Shown here: positions 43,422-54,947 of the stretch, in pieces
Layout: every line of letters starts with the position of its first letter
How positions within the stretch are numbered: the stretch's first letter is position 1
Translations under genes and position numbers: made by a program
The notes under the pieces: model-generated
Told to the model about the DNA's origin: nothing
Database searches by the model: none
What the model saw: only the letters and a program-made list of their open reading frames with translations
From: Kosakonia oryziphila
GTDB lineage: Bacteria; Pseudomonadota; Gammaproteobacteria; Enterobacterales; Enterobacteriaceae
Length of the DNA stretch: 64,000 bases
Reading direction: 5' to 3'
NCBI RefSeq assembly: GCF_900094795.1
Contig: NZ_FMBC01000016.1
Location: 25,226 to 89,225, forward strand

Positions 43422-44378
43422 TCAGTAACCCATATTTTTCTTTTTCTCCAGCTCCTCTTTCGCCGTATCCGGCAGATAGAGCGTGGATTTGGTGATGGTC
43501 AGCTTCGGCGGCAGGGTGCCGTCTTTTTTGAATTTCTCTAACGCGTCGAAAGCCGGGCCAGCCATGTTCGGCGTCAGTTCGACACTGGCATTGGCTTCGC
43601 CGTCTATCATCGCTTTGTAGATATCCGGCACGCCGTCAATGGAGCCAGTCAGGATATCTTTGCCCGGTTTCAGGCCCGCTTCTTTGATCGCCTGAATCGC
43701 ACCGATCACCATGTCATCGTTATGGGCGTAAACCATGCAGATATTTTTGCCGTTGTTTTCCGCCTTGATGAAGCTCTCCATTACCTCTTTACCCTTACTG
43801 CGAGTAAAGTCGCCGGATTGCGAACGGATGATCTTAATGTTGGGGGCTTTAGAAATAGCTTCGGCAAACCCTTTCTTACGATCGATCGCCACGCTGGCGC
43901 CGACGGTGCCTTGCAGTTCCACGACATTACACGGTTTGCCATCCACAGTTTTCACCAGCCATTCGCCAATCAGCTTGCCTTCAAGAATGTTGTTGGCGGT
44001 GACGGTGGTCATATAGAGCGATTTATCTTTAACATCGATGGAGCGATCGAGCAGGAACACCGGAATTTTGGCGTCTTTCGCTTCTTTCAGTACCGGCTCC
44101 CAGCCCGTTGCTACCACTGGCGCGATAAAGATAGCGTCCACGCCCTGAGCGATAAACGAACGTACGGCTTTGATCTGGTTTTCCTGTTTTTGCTGACCGT
44201 CGGCGATTTTCAGCGTAATACCGCGTTTGCTGGCTTCGCTTTTCGCGACGTTAGTTTCAGCGGCTCGCCAGCCGGATTCGGATCCGACCTGCGAAAATCC
44301 TACGGTTAACGGGGCGGCCATCGCCATAGACGACATGGCTGCCGAAACTGCTGTGACAAGAAGTAAGCGCTTCCACAT
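43422..44378 (-). CDS. ytfQ: Galactofuranose-binding periplasmic protein YtfQ
   Basis: A 318-residue periplasmic binding protein of the ribose/galactose family. A signal peptide (RLLLVTAVSAAMSSMAMA) is followed by mature APLTVGFSQVGSESGWR. Sugar-binding positions are in FSQVGSESGWRAAE, FLLDRSIDV and CMVYAHNDDMVIGAIQ. It delivers galactofuranose to YtfRT-YjfF. First gene of its operon, divergent from ppa across 402 bp. Confidence 0.96.
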   Translation of the reverse strand: MWKRLLLVTAVSAAMSSMAMAAPLTVGFSQVGSESGWRAAETNVAKSEASKRGITLKIADGQQKQENQIKAVRSFIAQGVDAIFIAPVVATGWEPVLKEAKDAKIPVFLLDRSIDVKDKSLYMTTVTANNILEGKLIGEWLVKTVDGKPCNVVELQGTVGASVAIDRKKGFAEAISKAPNIKIIRSQSGDFTRSKGKEVMESFIKAENNGKNICMVYAHNDDMVIGAIQAIKEAGLKPGKDILTGSIDGVPDIYKAMIDGEANASVELTPNMAGPAFDALEKFKKDGTLPPKLTITKSTLYLPDTAKEELEKKKNMGY

Positions 44379-44780
44379 AAGAGCATCCTCGTAGGGTTAT
44401 TGTTGGCTACAACTTCACCTGCGGAGAAAACTATAGACAAATCGTGATGTAACAAAATGCGTTACATCACAAATCGGAAAAGTGAATGAATTGTTGATTG
44501 CCAGTTGAGATCTGGCACGCGAAATGACGCACTCTGATATATGCTAAATTTGCTCTTGATCTTACGGAAATTTAACTGTTGCAGTGTGGTGAAAAATTAC
44601 GCTGTAATCGCTTCCACAAAATTATTCAGGATGCTGCTATTGTTATGGATAAAACGGTCATAAAAAGGAATACGAAACGCTCTGAAAATGTGTGAGTAAG
44701 TTAAAACAGGCGAAGACATTCACCGCCAGTTGGCTATAATACCCGGCACTTGTTTGCCACACATTTTAAAGGAAACAAAC
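44379..44780. promoter_or_regulatory. ytfQ-ppa divergent intergenic region
   Basis: A 402-bp AT-rich region. The ppa promoter is well supported: TATAAT at 44735-44740, with AAGACA (44713-44718) at a 16-bp spacing. No gene was found. A run of TGTAAC/GTTACA-like words (GTAACAAAATGCGTTAC near 44448-44464) lies near the ytfQ side and may be an operator, unassigned. Confidence 0.55.
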
Positions 44781-45311
44781 ATGAGCTTATTGAACGTCCC
44801 GGCGGGTAAAGATCTGCCAGAAGATATCTACGTCGTTATCGAAATCCCGGCTAACGCTGACCCGATCAAATATGAAGTTGACAAAGAGAGCGGCGCACTG
44901 TTCGTTGACCGTTTCATGTCCACCGCGATGTTCTATCCGTGCAACTACGGTTACATCAACCACACCCTCTCCCTGGATGGTGACCCGGTTGACGTGCTGG
45001 TGCCGACGCCGTACCCGCTGGAGCCAGGCTCTGTGATCCGCTGCCGTCCGGTTGGCGTGCTGAAAATGACCGACGAATCTGGCGAAGATGCGAAACTGGT
45101 TGCTGTTCCGCATACCAAACTGAGCAAAGAGTACGATCACATTAAAGATGTGAACGATCTGCCGGAACTGCTGAAAGCGCAGATCACCCACTTCTTCGAG
45201 CACTATAAAGATCTCGAAAAAGGCAAATGGGTGAAAGTGGACGGCTGGGAAAACGCTGAAGCCGCGAAAGCGGAAATCATTGCTTCCTTCGAACGCGCAG
45301 CCAAAAAATAA
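44781..45311 (+). CDS. ppa: Inorganic pyrophosphatase
   Basis: A 176-residue soluble family I pyrophosphatase, the same mature length as E. coli Ppa. It hydrolyses PPi to drive biosynthetic reactions. The signature with the catalytic Asp residues is [15 protein letters not shown] (about residues 66-80), with NYGYI before it and KWVKVDGW after. The ATG at 44781 follows AAAGGAAAC and begins [19 protein letters not shown]; the upstream extension covers the promoter and is not coding. Confidence 0.98.
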   Translation: MSLLNVPAGKDLPEDIYVVIEIPANADPIKYEVDKESGALFVDRFMSTAMFYPCNYGYINHTLSLDGDPVDVLVPTPYPLEPGSVIRCRPVGVLKMTDESGEDAKLVAVPHTKLSKEYDHIKDVNDLPELLKAQITHFFEHYKDLEKGKWVKVDGWENAEAAKAEIIASFERAAKK

Positions 45312-45327
45312 TACGGTTTAATGAAGA

Positions 45328-45363
45328 AGCCCCGGTACGCATTATGCGACCGAGGCTTTTTTA
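45328..45363 (+). terminator. Rho-independent terminator of ppa
   Basis: AGCC-C-CGGT pairs with ACCG-A-GGCT, reinforced by GTACGC / GCG, and is followed by seven T residues, 16 bp after the stop. Confidence 0.85.
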
Positions 45364-45372
45364 ATCGATAGG

Positions 45373-45406
45373 TGCCGGATGGCGGTATCGCCTTAACCGG
45401 CCTGCA
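45373..45406. repeat. REP element
   Basis: TGCCGGATGGCGGTATCGCC followed by TTAACCGGCCTGCA matches the REP (palindromic unit) consensus closely. It lies between ppa and the convergent ytfP. Confidence 0.85.
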
Positions 45407-45469
45407 CTCCGCAACGATCTGTATTAAACGCAGGTGGGGCGCCACCCGGCGAAAAATTTCTGCGACCCG

Positions 45470-45501
45470 CAAAAAGAAAAACCGCGCCAAACGGTGCGGT
45501 T
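45470..45501 (-). terminator. Terminator of ytfP/tamBA
   Basis: On the minus strand a 9-bp stem AACCGCACC / GGCGCGGTT (one mismatch) with a 4-nt loop is followed by a T-rich run, 12 bp after the ytfP stop. Confidence 0.8.
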
Positions 45502-45513
45502 CTCTAAGACTGA

Positions 45514-45864
45514 TTACTTCTGGTACTGTTCCCTGTCGAGCCAGTTACCGCTTTCAATCAAGGTTTTTCCCTCAACCGAACGCTGGTACACATACATCCA
45601 GGCGCTGCCATAAGGCGTCTGGATCAGTTGACGTTTGTATTCGCCCCCTGCGGTACGTAAGGCATCCAGTTCGCCGAGCGTTGCCGCATCGATGCGATAA
45701 ACTTCGCCCTTCACGCTTCCTTCGCCCTGAACAGCTCCCGGGTAATGCCCCAGACTATACAGCTGATGATTTTCGACGCAAAAGTCCCCCAGCCACTGAG
45801 CGTTGGTCATCCAGTGGCTGTTGCCCTGCTTGCGTCGTAAACTGCCGTAGACAAATATTCGCAT
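45514..45864 (-). CDS. ytfP: YtfP, gamma-glutamylcyclotransferase-like protein
   Basis: A 116-residue protein of the GGCT/AIG2 fold. The N-terminal MRIFVYGSLRRKQGNSHW contains the YGSL substrate-binding loop, and VYRIDAATLGELDALRTAGGEYKR carries the conserved Glu region. The enzymatic substrate in bacteria is not settled. It follows tamB with a 2-bp gap and is the last gene of tamA-tamB-ytfP, as in E. coli. Confidence 0.93.
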   Translation of the reverse strand: MRIFVYGSLRRKQGNSHWMTNAQWLGDFCVENHQLYSLGHYPGAVQGEGSVKGEVYRIDAATLGELDALRTAGGEYKRQLIQTPYGSAWMYVYQRSVEGKTLIESGNWLDREQYQK

Positions 45865-45866
45865 TG

Positions 45867-48800
45867 CTAAAACTCAAACTGATAGAGCAAATCTAGTGCC
45901 TGATCTACGCCAGACACCGCTTCAAGATACAGCTTAGGCATCAGGCGATAACGTAACGTGAGAGTCGCCAGTGAGTCAAAAATTCCTACACCATATTTGA
46001 CCTGTAGACCCGGCAGAACATAGCCGCTGACCACCACCTGGGAAGAGTCGCCTACCCCCTGAGTATCCAGCACCAGATTACTGACGCCAAATGTCTCGCC
46101 GATTTTACCCACAACCTGACCACTTTGTGCAACCCCTAAGCCAATCAGCATAGAGGTCATTGCCGCGCTGTCGCTCTGCTCGCTAGCCAGCCCTTGCCCA
46201 CGCAGCAGATAAGAGAGCGCCTCTTGCTGCGACATCGCCGGATCAGAGAAGATCTCGGCTTTTGGTTCATCCGCCGAACCGGTGACGCGAACCCCGGCAA
46301 TAACGTTGTTTTCGGTCGACTCAGGATTACGAATCGCCTCAATGTTCAGCAGCGGTTGATCAGGCGGGCCGGAGAACAGCAATTCGCCTTTGCGCACAAT
46401 CAGATCCTGGCCATACGCATGGAAGCGCCCTTCCGGGATACTAATTTGCCCGTTCAATCCCAGCCCTTGCTTATCCTGCGCCACTTTCAGGTCGCCGGTC
46501 AGCCTCGCTTTCAGGCCGAAAGCATCCAGCCGCACGTTATTGCCGATGTGGACCGTCAGATTGCTGTTGATCGGAATCGACGCGCTCTTTGGCTGCTCCG
46601 GTTGTAGATCGTTGTTGAGCATCACCTCATCACTGGAGACACCCACAGCGCTTTCCGGCAGATCGTGTACCACAATGCGCGCCCACGGCACATCGACATT
46701 CCCGTCAAGCGTAAACAGCCCTGGCGTGGCTTCAAATACCACATCCGGCGAAACATCCAGCCGCACCATCGGCGGCACAGTAATGCGCACTTTACTGCCT
46801 TTCGCCGCCACGCGCGCTCGCCAGTTATCCAGTTGCCGCCAGTCAGCATCCCCGCTGAGGTTGATCTGCCCCTGCGCGGTACGTACCACGCCCTGCAACA
46901 TCGAACTCATGCCGTTGAAATTGATCGCCAATTGACTGGGCTGCATTTCAAACGGCATAAAGTTGCCCTCCACATTCAGCCCATTCAGCCCCAGTTGCCC
47001 GAACAATTGAGGGCTTTGCACATCGCCCGCCAGCCGCAGGTTAGCGTTCAGCGTCCCTGCGGCTTTCTCGCCGCGGCTGAAGATGGCGTTGACCATCGCT
47101 AGCGAGAAGTTACGGATGTTCACATTGCCGCCCAGGTTACGTCGTCTCTGTGGATCGGTAATCTGTAGCTGACCATCAAACTGCCCGTTGTTAGTCAGGC
47201 GAATCAGCCAGCCGAGATCGGCACGGTTGTTACGGAGTTGTGCATTCAGGTTCAGGGTATCGAACGCAACCGGTAGAGGCTCACCATTTACTTCCTGGGT
47301 GACTTTCACGCCGTGCCCGGAAAGCGTCACCTCGCCCTGCGGCAGACCCCCTTTGGTAGTGTCCCAACTCACATCGGCCTTACCGCTGAATACGCCGCTG
47401 GCCTGTGTGGTATCCGGCATAAACGGTTTGAGCATCGCCAGATCGAAGCGATTCAGATTCACTACTGCGCGTCCTTCAGCACCGGCATCAATAGTCTGCG
47501 GCACACACAGTTCAGCGTTGGGGTTCAGCCAGCAGTGCGGGCCAATAGCGATTTTCTGTTCCAGATTACGGTAATCGAGAGTAATTGGCCGGTTGATCGA
47601 CCACGGGCCAACCGGCGTGGCGAAGCGAGTATCACTCAGCGTCCCTTTCCAACGCTGTTGCTGGCGATCGAAGCTCCCGGCCAGATTCAACTGCCCGGAG
47701 ACCGGCTCTCCCTGCACGCGCAATTGCAACTTGTGCTGCTTTTCGTTGCCGTCAGCATTCAGCGTCACCAGACTGAGACTCACGCCCGGCTGGGTGATAC
47801 GCTCAATGCGCGCGTTGAGTTTCCCGGCAATCTGATCGCTGGACGTAACATCCCCTTCAACACGAACGCGGTCGACAGATAGCTCCTGCCAGCGCAGCGC
47901 ATTAGCGGTAATGTCCACCAGCGCCTGCGGCGCATCGACCGTACCGCGTACTTTCACCACGCCTTTCACCGCTCCGCCGAGGCCCGGTAACGCATTATTC
48001 AGCCCCGGAGCATCAATGTTAGCATCGAGGTTCAAATCTTTAACCCCCAGATCGCCTTTGATGTCCACGCTGTTTTTCCCCAGCGCCAGATGCAGGCCGG
48101 GGATAGTCCATTGCAAATAGCTGTTGCCCTTCAGTTGCCCGTCAACGCTCACTTTGTTTTGCTTCACGTTGCCGCTAAGCTTCAGCTCCGGCACATCCAT
48201 CTGCCAGTTACCACCGTACAGACTGCCACGGGTTTTAATCAGGCCATTCAGTTTTGACGGCCACTCAGGGAAAGCTTTTGCCGTATCAATACCGTTAAGC
48301 GTCAGTTCGCCGCGCCAGCTTATCGCCTGCTGCCAGTCGAGCAGCGCTTTCAGCTCGGTTTTCCCTTCCAGCGCGGCGATGGTCAACTTATCAATATTGA
48401 CCTGCTGCGCGTTACCTTTACCGTCCAGCATGATGGTCGCCGGGGGAATATCCTGTCCTTTCACCGCCGTGCGAAACGACAGCGCGTAATCGTTCATTTT
48501 GCCGGAAAAGGTCAGTTTGGTATTGTCCGCCTGAAACTGTTTTGTCCCGGTAAACGGCCAGTAAAGCTGCTGGCTCGTCAGCTCAAGATTGAGCGGTAAT
48601 CCCGCTTCCGCTAGCTGCGTTTGCCCGCGTAAGACCATATCAACCGGGCCGGAGAGATTCACGCCAACCTCAAGCTGCTTACGCACTTCGCCGCCAACTT
48701 TCAGCTTCACCTTCTCGCCCTTCAGCGGATCGATATTCAGCGTGCTGTTGAGGGTAATATCTACCGGCCAGTTATCACGCAGTTGTGCGCTGCCGGTGGC

Positions 48801-49643
48801 ATTTACCGTCCCCTGGCTGGAGTCGATATCCAGCGCATCAAGCTTCATCTGTCCGTCAATGCTGCTGACTTTCAACAGCAGGTTGCTGACCAGAAGATCG
48901 GTGTCGCCGGTCAGGCGCAACTGTTCGCCGCGGAACTCCTCAATATTGAGGTTCAGCGGCAGATGCACATCGGTCATTTCCGGCAGCAGTGGTTTGTCAA
49001 ACAGTGCCTTCAGCGTTTCGCCCAGCGGTTTTTCCTGCGGCTGCGGCTTCTGGATCTTCGCATCCACCACCTCTTTTTGCGCGACATTGGCCACTTTCGG
49101 CAGCGCGATCAGCAACCCTTTCAGCGAGGTCGGCGTCAGTGTCAGGTTCTTTTCTTGCCAGTTCAGCCCAGTGCTAAAATCCATCACCGATACCGTGGTG
49201 CCATCAATTTTGATGTTTACGTTGTTTAGCGCCACCCGGCTTAAGGTAATCGGATAAGGCGTGGAGAGATTCAGCGGCCCGCTCTCCTCTTCCTGTACAG
49301 GTGCGCTCTGCGGCATTTGTTTGCTGTCGATGGCGACGTTAATCTCTTTCAGCGATAGATCGTTGACGCACACGCTACTGTTACGCAGGCAACCAAGCTT
49401 GACCGCAAGGTGGATCTCCCCGGCATCAACCGCGACACCTGGCTGCGTATAGCGCAGGTTTTTCAGCGTCAGATCGCGCCAGCCGCCAGTAACCTGGCCG
49501 ATCTCCAGTCCCGGCACCCAGCGGTTTGCTGCGTTAAACAGCAGATGCAGCCCGCTGGTGGTGCCCACCAGAAAGACAACAGTTGCCAGCAGCAGCAGGA
49601 TAAGCACCAGTACGCCGAGGCTGATTTTCTTCCATAAACTCAT
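45867..49643 (-). CDS. tamB: Translocation and assembly module subunit TamB
   Basis: A 1258-residue AsmA-like inner-membrane-anchored protein (E. coli 1259). A single N-terminal membrane segment ([24 protein letters not shown]) is followed by a very long repetitive beta-strand region that spans the periplasm and a C-terminal DUF490 domain ending [13 protein letters not shown]. With TamA it supports outer-membrane assembly and phospholipid transport between membranes. The start overlaps tamA by 4 bp (ATGA), coupling translation. Confidence 0.97.
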   Translation of the reverse strand: MSLWKKISLGVLVLILLLLATVVFLVGTTSGLHLLFNAANRWVPGLEIGQVTGGWRDLTLKNLRYTQPGVAVDAGEIHLAVKLGCLRNSSVCVNDLSLKEINVAIDSKQMPQSAPVQEEESGPLNLSTPYPITLSRVALNNVNIKIDGTTVSVMDFSTGLNWQEKNLTLTPTSLKGLLIALPKVANVAQKEVVDAKIQKPQPQEKPLGETLKALFDKPLLPEMTDVHLPLNLNIEEFRGEQLRLTGDTDLLVSNLLLKVSSIDGQMKLDALDIDSSQGTVNATGSAQLRDNWPVDITLNSTLNIDPLKGEKVKLKVGGEVRKQLEVGVNLSGPVDMVLRGQTQLAEAGLPLNLELTSQQLYWPFTGTKQFQADNTKLTFSGKMNDYALSFRTAVKGQDIPPATIMLDGKGNAQQVNIDKLTIAALEGKTELKALLDWQQAISWRGELTLNGIDTAKAFPEWPSKLNGLIKTRGSLYGGNWQMDVPELKLSGNVKQNKVSVDGQLKGNSYLQWTIPGLHLALGKNSVDIKGDLGVKDLNLDANIDAPGLNNALPGLGGAVKGVVKVRGTVDAPQALVDITANALRWQELSVDRVRVEGDVTSSDQIAGKLNARIERITQPGVSLSLVTLNADGNEKQHKLQLRVQGEPVSGQLNLAGSFDRQQQRWKGTLSDTRFATPVGPWSINRPITLDYRNLEQKIAIGPHCWLNPNAELCVPQTIDAGAEGRAVVNLNRFDLAMLKPFMPDTTQASGVFSGKADVSWDTTKGGLPQGEVTLSGHGVKVTQEVNGEPLPVAFDTLNLNAQLRNNRADLGWLIRLTNNGQFDGQLQITDPQRRRNLGGNVNIRNFSLAMVNAIFSRGEKAAGTLNANLRLAGDVQSPQLFGQLGLNGLNVEGNFMPFEMQPSQLAINFNGMSSMLQGVVRTAQGQINLSGDADWRQLDNWRARVAAKGSKVRITVPPMVRLDVSPDVVFEATPGLFTLDGNVDVPWARIVVHDLPESAVGVSSDEVMLNNDLQPEQPKSASIPINSNLTVHIGNNVRLDAFGLKARLTGDLKVAQDKQGLGLNGQISIPEGRFHAYGQDLIVRKGELLFSGPPDQPLLNIEAIRNPESTENNVIAGVRVTGSADEPKAEIFSDPAMSQQEALSYLLRGQGLASEQSDSAAMTSMLIGLGVAQSGQVVGKIGETFGVSNLVLDTQGVGDSSQVVVSGYVLPGLQVKYGVGIFDSLATLTLRYRLMPKLYLEAVSGVDQALDLLYQFEF

Positions 49644-51373
49644 AGCTCTGGTCCCAGACCGATGTAAAACTGTAATCCGTGTTCACTTTTATCGCCGACC
49701 GGTACGGCGAAGTCGAACTTGACAGGCCCGACCGGTGATTCCCAGCGCACGCCAACGCCGGCCCCGGTTTTAAAATCGCTACGCCGGATATCGCTGACCG
49801 CTTCGCCGCTGTCAACAAATACGGCACCCCACCATTTCCCGGTCACGTTGTACTGGTACTCCAGCGATCCGGTCGCTAGTTTTGATGCCCCGATCAGCTT
49901 GCCGTCATTATCTTTCGGCGCGATGGATTTGTATTTGTAACCGCGAATACTGCGATCGCCCCCGGCGAAGAAGCGCAGATCCGGCGGTACGCGGTTGAAA
50001 TCACCGGTTTCGATCCAGCCGAGATTGCCGCGCGCCACAAAGCGGTGGCGATCATAAAGCGTGCGGATCCAGACGTTTTGCGCCTGCATCACGAGGAAAT
50101 CGACATCCGATCCCCAGGCGGTGTTGGAGTAATCGACTGAGTAGCGTTGTGAGTCGCCCCAGGTCGGCATCAGGCCACCGCGCGCGCGGGTTCGGCTTAT
50201 CATCACGCCGGGATAGAGCAGCATGGTGGTGTTGGTAACGCTGGCCTGAGTAAAGTGGTCGAGGCTCCAGCGCAGGTTAATCGCCCGCTGCCAGCCGCTG
50301 GAGAGATCCCAGTAGCGCGACAGCGCAAGCGTGGTGGAATCCGCTTCAGTATCGTTCAGATCGGTTCGTTTAAAGCCGCCCTGCACCAGATAATATTGCT
50401 CCAGCGGGTTTTTCAGCAGCGGCATCTTATAGCTGAAATCAAGTTGTTGTTCAGGCGCCGAGACGCTCATGCTGGTGGTCAGACTGTGGCCGTAAGAGTT
50501 CATCCACGGCTTTTTCCACGTCGCTTTAACGCGCGGCCCGACATCAGTGGAATAGCCAACCCCCGTTTCGATGGTGTTTTCCATACGTGGCGACACCACG
50601 CCTTTCAGCGGCAGCACTTTGGTCTTACGCGCTTTATCAAACTCCGGAGCAACCACAACTGAGTTAAACCAGCCGATAGCGGACAGGCGACGGTTCAGCT
50701 CCGCCAGATCCCTGGTCCGGTAGTAATCCCCTTGATGAAACGGGACGAGGTTTTGCAGATATTCGTCGCGTATTTGCGAACCTTCAAAGGTTACCGCGCC
50801 AAAGCGGTAACGCTGGCCGCTGTCGTAGTCGATATCCCAGAAGGCCTGGTGGCGAGCGAGCGAGACGCCAAGCTGGCGTTTAGTGAACTGACTGTCAAAG
50901 TAGCCTTTGCGTAGTGCCACATTGGTAAGGGATTTTATGAAATTGTCGTAATCGTTATGGTGCAGCACGGTGCCGATGGCAGGACGCTTTTTGAGCAGCG
51001 CCAGATAATCGCTATCGTCACGTGCGCCGCCGCGCAGGATCACACTAGTACCGCCGATCAATACTGGTTCGCCCACAGAGACGCGAGCAATCAATACCTG
51101 GCGCCCTTTTGCCGGAGGTGGCTGCAGTTCAAAATCAATGGTAGGTTCGTAGTAGCCTAAGGCTTTCAACCCTTCGCGGATAGCATCATCAACACGAGCC
51201 TGAAAACGCCGATCCGGCGTCACTTCGTCACTCTGGATAGTGGACAACTGAGCGCGCACATTTTTTTGTAACTCGCCCGTTAATCCCTCCAGTTGTAAGC
51301 GTACATTCGCGGCAAAAGCCATTTCACTTGCCAGCAACAAGCCGACAAAACATAAAAGACGGATCTTTGGCAC
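49640..51373 (-). CDS. tamA: Translocation and assembly module subunit TamA
   Basis: A 577-residue Omp85-family outer-membrane protein, equal in length to E. coli TamA. A signal peptide ([16 protein letters not shown]) precedes three POTRA domains (about 25-265) and a 16-strand barrel with [17 protein letters not shown] (the Omp85 RGY loop) and a C-terminal beta-signal near [13 protein letters not shown]. It is the first gene of tamA-tamB-ytfP and is divergent from msrA over 244 bp. Confidence 0.97.
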   Translation of the reverse strand: MPKIRLLCFVGLLLASEMAFAANVRLQLEGLTGELQKNVRAQLSTIQSDEVTPDRRFQARVDDAIREGLKALGYYEPTIDFELQPPPAKGRQVLIARVSVGEPVLIGGTSVILRGGARDDSDYLALLKKRPAIGTVLHHNDYDNFIKSLTNVALRKGYFDSQFTKRQLGVSLARHQAFWDIDYDSGQRYRFGAVTFEGSQIRDEYLQNLVPFHQGDYYRTRDLAELNRRLSAIGWFNSVVVAPEFDKARKTKVLPLKGVVSPRMENTIETGVGYSTDVGPRVKATWKKPWMNSYGHSLTTSMSVSAPEQQLDFSYKMPLLKNPLEQYYLVQGGFKRTDLNDTEADSTTLALSRYWDLSSGWQRAINLRWSLDHFTQASVTNTTMLLYPGVMISRTRARGGLMPTWGDSQRYSVDYSNTAWGSDVDFLVMQAQNVWIRTLYDRHRFVARGNLGWIETGDFNRVPPDLRFFAGGDRSIRGYKYKSIAPKDNDGKLIGASKLATGSLEYQYNVTGKWWGAVFVDSGEAVSDIRRSDFKTGAGVGVRWESPVGPVKFDFAVPVGDKSEHGLQFYIGLGPEL

Positions 51374-51617
51374 GTTCTCTCCTGAATATCCTTGTTCCCA
51401 CCTCTGGAAGGAAACGTAAGCGCAACTCCGCGCTGAGCCTGGTCGGCTTTTATGCAGAATACAGGCTGATAAAAACCCGCTAATGCAGGTTGAAAAACGG
51501 ACGGCTAGCCCAAAATTTCTTATGTTTAAATCTAGCCTGATTTGTGATGTTTATTGTGTTAAAACACACGCCACAACACAACCCTAACCATAATTACTCT
51601 CTCCGGGAGGTATCACC

Positions 51618-52262
51618 GTGAGCTTTTTCGATAAAAAAGACCTTGTTTCTCAATCAGAAGCATTGCCCGGACGCAATACACCCATGCCTGTCGCCAGTTT
51701 ACACGCTGTCAACGAGCATTCAATGAGCCATATTCCGGAAGGTATGGAGATTGCACTGTTTGCTATGGGCTGTTTCTGGGGCGTAGAGCGCCTGTTCTGG
51801 CAGTTGCCGGGCGTCTACAGTACCGCTGCGGGCTACACCGGCGGCTATACGCCAAACCCGACTTATCGCGAAGTGTGCACCGGACTAACCGGCCATGCCG
51901 AAGCCGTGCGCGTGGTATACGACCCAAAAGTAGTGAGTTACGAGCAGTTGTTGCAGGTGTTCTGGGAAAACCACGATCCGGCGCAAGGAATGCGTCAGGG
52001 TAACGATCTCGGCACTCAGTACCGCTCAGCGATCTACCCGCTAACACCGGAGCAAAACGCCGCCGCACACGCCAGTCTTGAACGTTTCCAGGCGGCCATG
52101 CGCAGCGCCGGAGATGCGCGTACCGTCACCACTGAGATCAAATCCGCAACACCGTTCTACTACGCGGAAGATGAGCACCAACAGTATCTGTATAAAAACC
52201 CGCATGGCTACTGCGGTATCGGTGGGATTGGAGTTTGTTTACCGCCGCAGCTCACCCCGTAA
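51618..52262 (+). CDS. msrA: Peptide methionine sulfoxide reductase A
   Basis: A 214-residue MsrA (E. coli 212) that reduces methionine-S-sulfoxide in proteins and free form. The catalytic Cys lies in [16 protein letters not shown] (about residue 52), and resolving Cys residues near the C-terminus in [17 protein letters not shown]. The start follows GGGAGG. Divergent from tamA. Confidence 0.97.
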   Translation: MSFFDKKDLVSQSEALPGRNTPMPVASLHAVNEHSMSHIPEGMEIALFAMGCFWGVERLFWQLPGVYSTAAGYTGGYTPNPTYREVCTGLTGHAEAVRVVYDPKVVSYEQLLQVFWENHDPAQGMRQGNDLGTQYRSAIYPLTPEQNAAAHASLERFQAAMRSAGDARTVTTEIKSATPFYYAEDEHQQYLYKNPHGYCGIGGIGVCLPPQLTP

Positions 52263-52441
52263 AATAGTAAGGGAACTTTCACGCATTTCGGCGAAAATTA
52301 AGTCTCTGGCAGCTTGCGACAGGCTTACGCTATACTACCCCTCGAAATTGCCGGCTCACCGCTTCGGGCCGGCTTTCATTGTGTTTACCACATGGATATT
52401 CAAAACCCCTTCCGAGGATCCGGTTAATAGCTGGATAAATT

Positions 52442-53779
52442 ATGTTAAACAGCATTTTAGTCATACTCTGTCTGATCGCGGTAAGTGCGTTTTTCTCGTT
52501 GTCAGAGATCTCACTCGCCGCATCGCGAAAAATTAAGCTCAAACTGCTTGCCGATGAAGGCAACATCAACGCACAACGCATCCTGAAAATGCAGGAAACG
52601 CCCGGCACTTTCTTTACGGTGGTGCAAATTGGTCTTAACGCCGTCGCCATTCTTGGCGGTATCGTCGGCGATGCAGCCTTCTCTCCCGTTTTTCACAGCA
52701 TGTTGATCAACATCGTTTCCCCCGAGCTTGCCGAACAGCTCAGCTTTATTATCTCCTTCTCGCTGGTGACCGGGCTGTTTATTCTGTTCGCCGACCTGAC
52801 ACCGAAACGCATCGGTATGATTGCGCCCGAAGCCGTGGCTTTGCGTATCATCAACCCGATGCGCTTCTGTTTGTTCGTTTTCCGTCCGCTGGTCTGGTTC
52901 TTCAATGGCCTGGCCAACGTCATCTTCCGCATTTTCAAACTGCCGATGGCGCGCAAAGACGACATCACCTCCGATGATATTTATGCCGTCGTGGAAGCCG
53001 GAGCCTTAGCCGGGGTGCTGCGTAAGCAGGAACATGAGTTGATTGAGAACGTGTTTGAACTGGAGTCACGTACCGTGCCGTCGTCAATGACCTCGCGCGA
53101 GAACGTGATTTGGTTCGATCTGCATGAAGATGAGCAGAGCCTGAAAAACAAAGTCTCTGAACATCCGCACTCCAAATTTCTGGTCTGTAACGATGATATC
53201 GACCATATCGTCGGCTATGTTGATTCCAAAGATTTGCTCAACCGTGTGCTGGCGAATCAAAGCATGGCGCTGAACAGCGGCGTGCAGATCCGCAACACAC
53301 TGATCGTGCCGGACACCTTAACCCTCTCGGAAGCGCTGGAAAGTTTCAAAACTGCTGGTGAAGACTTCGCGGTGATCATGAACGAATACGCGCTGGTGGT
53401 CGGTGTTATCACCCTTAATGACGTGATGACCACGCTGATGGGCGATCTGATCGGCCAGGGACTGGAAGAGATGATTGTCGCCCGTGATGAAAACTCATGG
53501 TTGATAGATGGCGGTACGCCGATTGATGACGTGATGCGTGTGCTGGATATCGATGAATTTCCGCAGTCCGGCAACTATGAAACCATCGGCGGTTTTATGA
53601 TGTTTATGCTGCGTAAGATCCCCAAACGCACCGATGCGGTGAAATTCTCCGGCTATAAGTTTGAGGTGGTGGATATCGATAACTATCGCATCGATCAACT
53701 GCTGGTTACCCGTATCGACACCCGCACGACACTGCTGACGCCAAAGCTGCCCGACGCGGAAGATAAAGGCGTGGCGTAA
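52442..53779 (+). CDS. ytfL: CNNM/CorC-type membrane protein YtfL
   Basis: A 445-residue protein with an N-terminal DUF21/CNNM membrane domain (about 1-190, four segments), a CBS pair (about 205-335; FLVCNDDIDHIVGYVDSKDLL, FAVIMNEYALVVGVITLNDVM), and a CorC_HlyC domain at the C-terminus (about 345-430). The family is linked to divalent cation export and polyamine tolerance; the E. coli YtfL role is not certain. ATG at 52442 after TAGCTGGATAAATT, with no strong ribosome site. Confidence 0.93.
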   Translation: MLNSILVILCLIAVSAFFSLSEISLAASRKIKLKLLADEGNINAQRILKMQETPGTFFTVVQIGLNAVAILGGIVGDAAFSPVFHSMLINIVSPELAEQLSFIISFSLVTGLFILFADLTPKRIGMIAPEAVALRIINPMRFCLFVFRPLVWFFNGLANVIFRIFKLPMARKDDITSDDIYAVVEAGALAGVLRKQEHELIENVFELESRTVPSSMTSRENVIWFDLHEDEQSLKNKVSEHPHSKFLVCNDDIDHIVGYVDSKDLLNRVLANQSMALNSGVQIRNTLIVPDTLTLSEALESFKTAGEDFAVIMNEYALVVGVITLNDVMTTLMGDLIGQGLEEMIVARDENSWLIDGGTPIDDVMRVLDIDEFPQSGNYETIGGFMMFMLRKIPKRTDAVKFSGYKFEVVDIDNYRIDQLLVTRIDTRTTLLTPKLPDAEDKGVA

Positions 53780-53797
53780 TCGCCTGCTGAAATATCA

Positions 53798-53824
53798 ACG
53801 GCCCCTGCGGGGCCGTTTCTTTTA
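53798..53824 (+). terminator. Rho-independent terminator of ytfL
   Basis: Stem ACGGCCCC / GGGGCCGT, loop TGC, then TTCTTTT, 19 bp after the stop. It also lies at the 3' side of the convergent ytfK. Confidence 0.9.
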
Positions 53825-53857
53825 GTACTTAAACTACTGCATAGCACAACGGGTTGG

Positions 53858-54064
53858 TTAAGCCATCTCTGTTTGCAGACGCATAACCTGACGGTTGACT
53901 TCGGACATCACAGACAGATGCTGTTTGTCCTTCACTTTCGGGATAAGGATCTTCCCCTTGTCAAACTCGAAAGCGCCAACGTCCTTGATATACAACCGTC
54001 CACGGAACAGGATTTTTACGTACTTAGCCACCTGAAGTGGGTTGTAACGCTGGAAAATTTTCAT
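53858..54064 (-). CDS. ytfK: YtfK (DUF1107), SpoT-stimulating stress protein
   Basis: A 68-residue DUF1107 protein, [20 protein letters not shown]..., the same length and nearly the same sequence as E. coli YtfK. In E. coli YtfK binds SpoT and promotes (p)ppGpp accumulation under phosphate or fatty-acid limitation. GGAGAAACAAGA precedes the ATG. E. coli ytfK belongs to the PhoB regulon; I could not find a clear Pho box here. Confidence 0.95.
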   Translation of the reverse strand: MKIFQRYNPLQVAKYVKILFRGRLYIKDVGAFEFDKGKILIPKVKDKQHLSVMSEVNRQVMRLQTEMA

Positions 54065-54389
54065 TCTTGTTTCTCCTGTAAAGCATTACGCCCTTGCGGT
54101 TCCACAATCGGACCAGCGTTGGTGAGCGCAAATTTTAATGCTCAATGACTATAGTTCAGAACCTCACACATACATAGTATGAATAACTTTATTTACCTTT
54201 TGATGACAATTATTCAGAGTATTCTTTTTAGCCACTTAATCCACGCAGTATAAAGCTACGTTTTTTCACAGATATGTGCGTCCGCCCGCAAACTGGCACC
54301 CTGCTTGCGGGAAAAACAGATAGATCGCATTTATGATTAAAACCGTAAGTCAAGTGGTCGGATCACCTGCATAACGATAAGGAAACACC
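54065..54389. promoter_or_regulatory. ytfK-ytfJ divergent intergenic region
   Basis: A 325-bp AT-rich region between divergent ytfK and ytfJ. It should hold both promoters. A small hairpin-like repeat GCTTGCGG ... lies near 54300. No convincing regulator site, RNA gene or repeat was recognised. Confidence 0.4.
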
Positions 54390-54947
54390 ATGACCCTACG
54401 TTCTATCCTGGCAGCGACATGCCTGTTACTGCCGCTGATGGCTTCAGCCCATAACTTAGAAACCAATCAGCGCGTGCCGCCTGTGGGCATCGCCGACAGA
54501 GGGGAGTTGATTCTTGATAATGACAAGTTTAGCTATAAAAACTGGAACAGCGCCCAACTTCCAGGCAAAGTACGGGTTGTGCAGCATATTGCTGGTCGCA
54601 CCTCCGCTAAAGAGAAGAATGCCGGGCTGATTGAGGCGATAAAAGCCGCAAATCTGCCCCATGACCGCTATCAGACCACCACCATCGTTAACACCGATGA
54701 TGCTATTCCGGGCAGCGCCATGTTTGTGCGCAGCAGCATTGAGAGCAACAAAAAACTCTATCCGTGGTCGCAATTTATTGTGGATAGCGAAGGTGTGACG
54801 CGCAAAGCGTGGCAACTGGACGAAGAGAGCTCCGCGATTATCGTGCTGGATAAAGAAGGCCGCGTGCAGTTTGCTAAAGACGGTGGGTTAAGCCAGCAAG
54901 AGGTGCAGCAGGTGATAGACCTGCTGCACAAGTTACTCAGTAAATAG
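54390..54947 (+). CDS. ytfJ: YtfJ-family periplasmic thioredoxin-like protein
   Basis: A 185-residue YtfJ protein with a signal peptide ([19 protein letters not shown]) cleaved near residue 20. The mature part has a thioredoxin-like fold ([33 protein letters not shown]) but lacks a CxxC active site, so it is unlikely to be a redox enzyme of the classic type. Function unknown. The 3' end overlaps the convergent cysQ by 11 bp, and the protein matches E. coli YtfJ (184 aa). Confidence 0.92.
   Translation: MTLRSILAATCLLLPLMASAHNLETNQRVPPVGIADRGELILDNDKFSYKNWNSAQLPGKVRVVQHIAGRTSAKEKNAGLIEAIKAANLPHDRYQTTTIVNTDDAIPGSAMFVRSSIESNKKLYPWSQFIVDSEGVTRKAWQLDEESSAIIVLDKEGRVQFAKDGGLSQQEVQQVIDLLHKLLSK

Noticed and set aside
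54065..54389. Pho box upstream of ytfK
   Set aside because: TTGTCATCAAAAGG on the minus strand has one plausible half, but the second CTGTCA-like half is missing.
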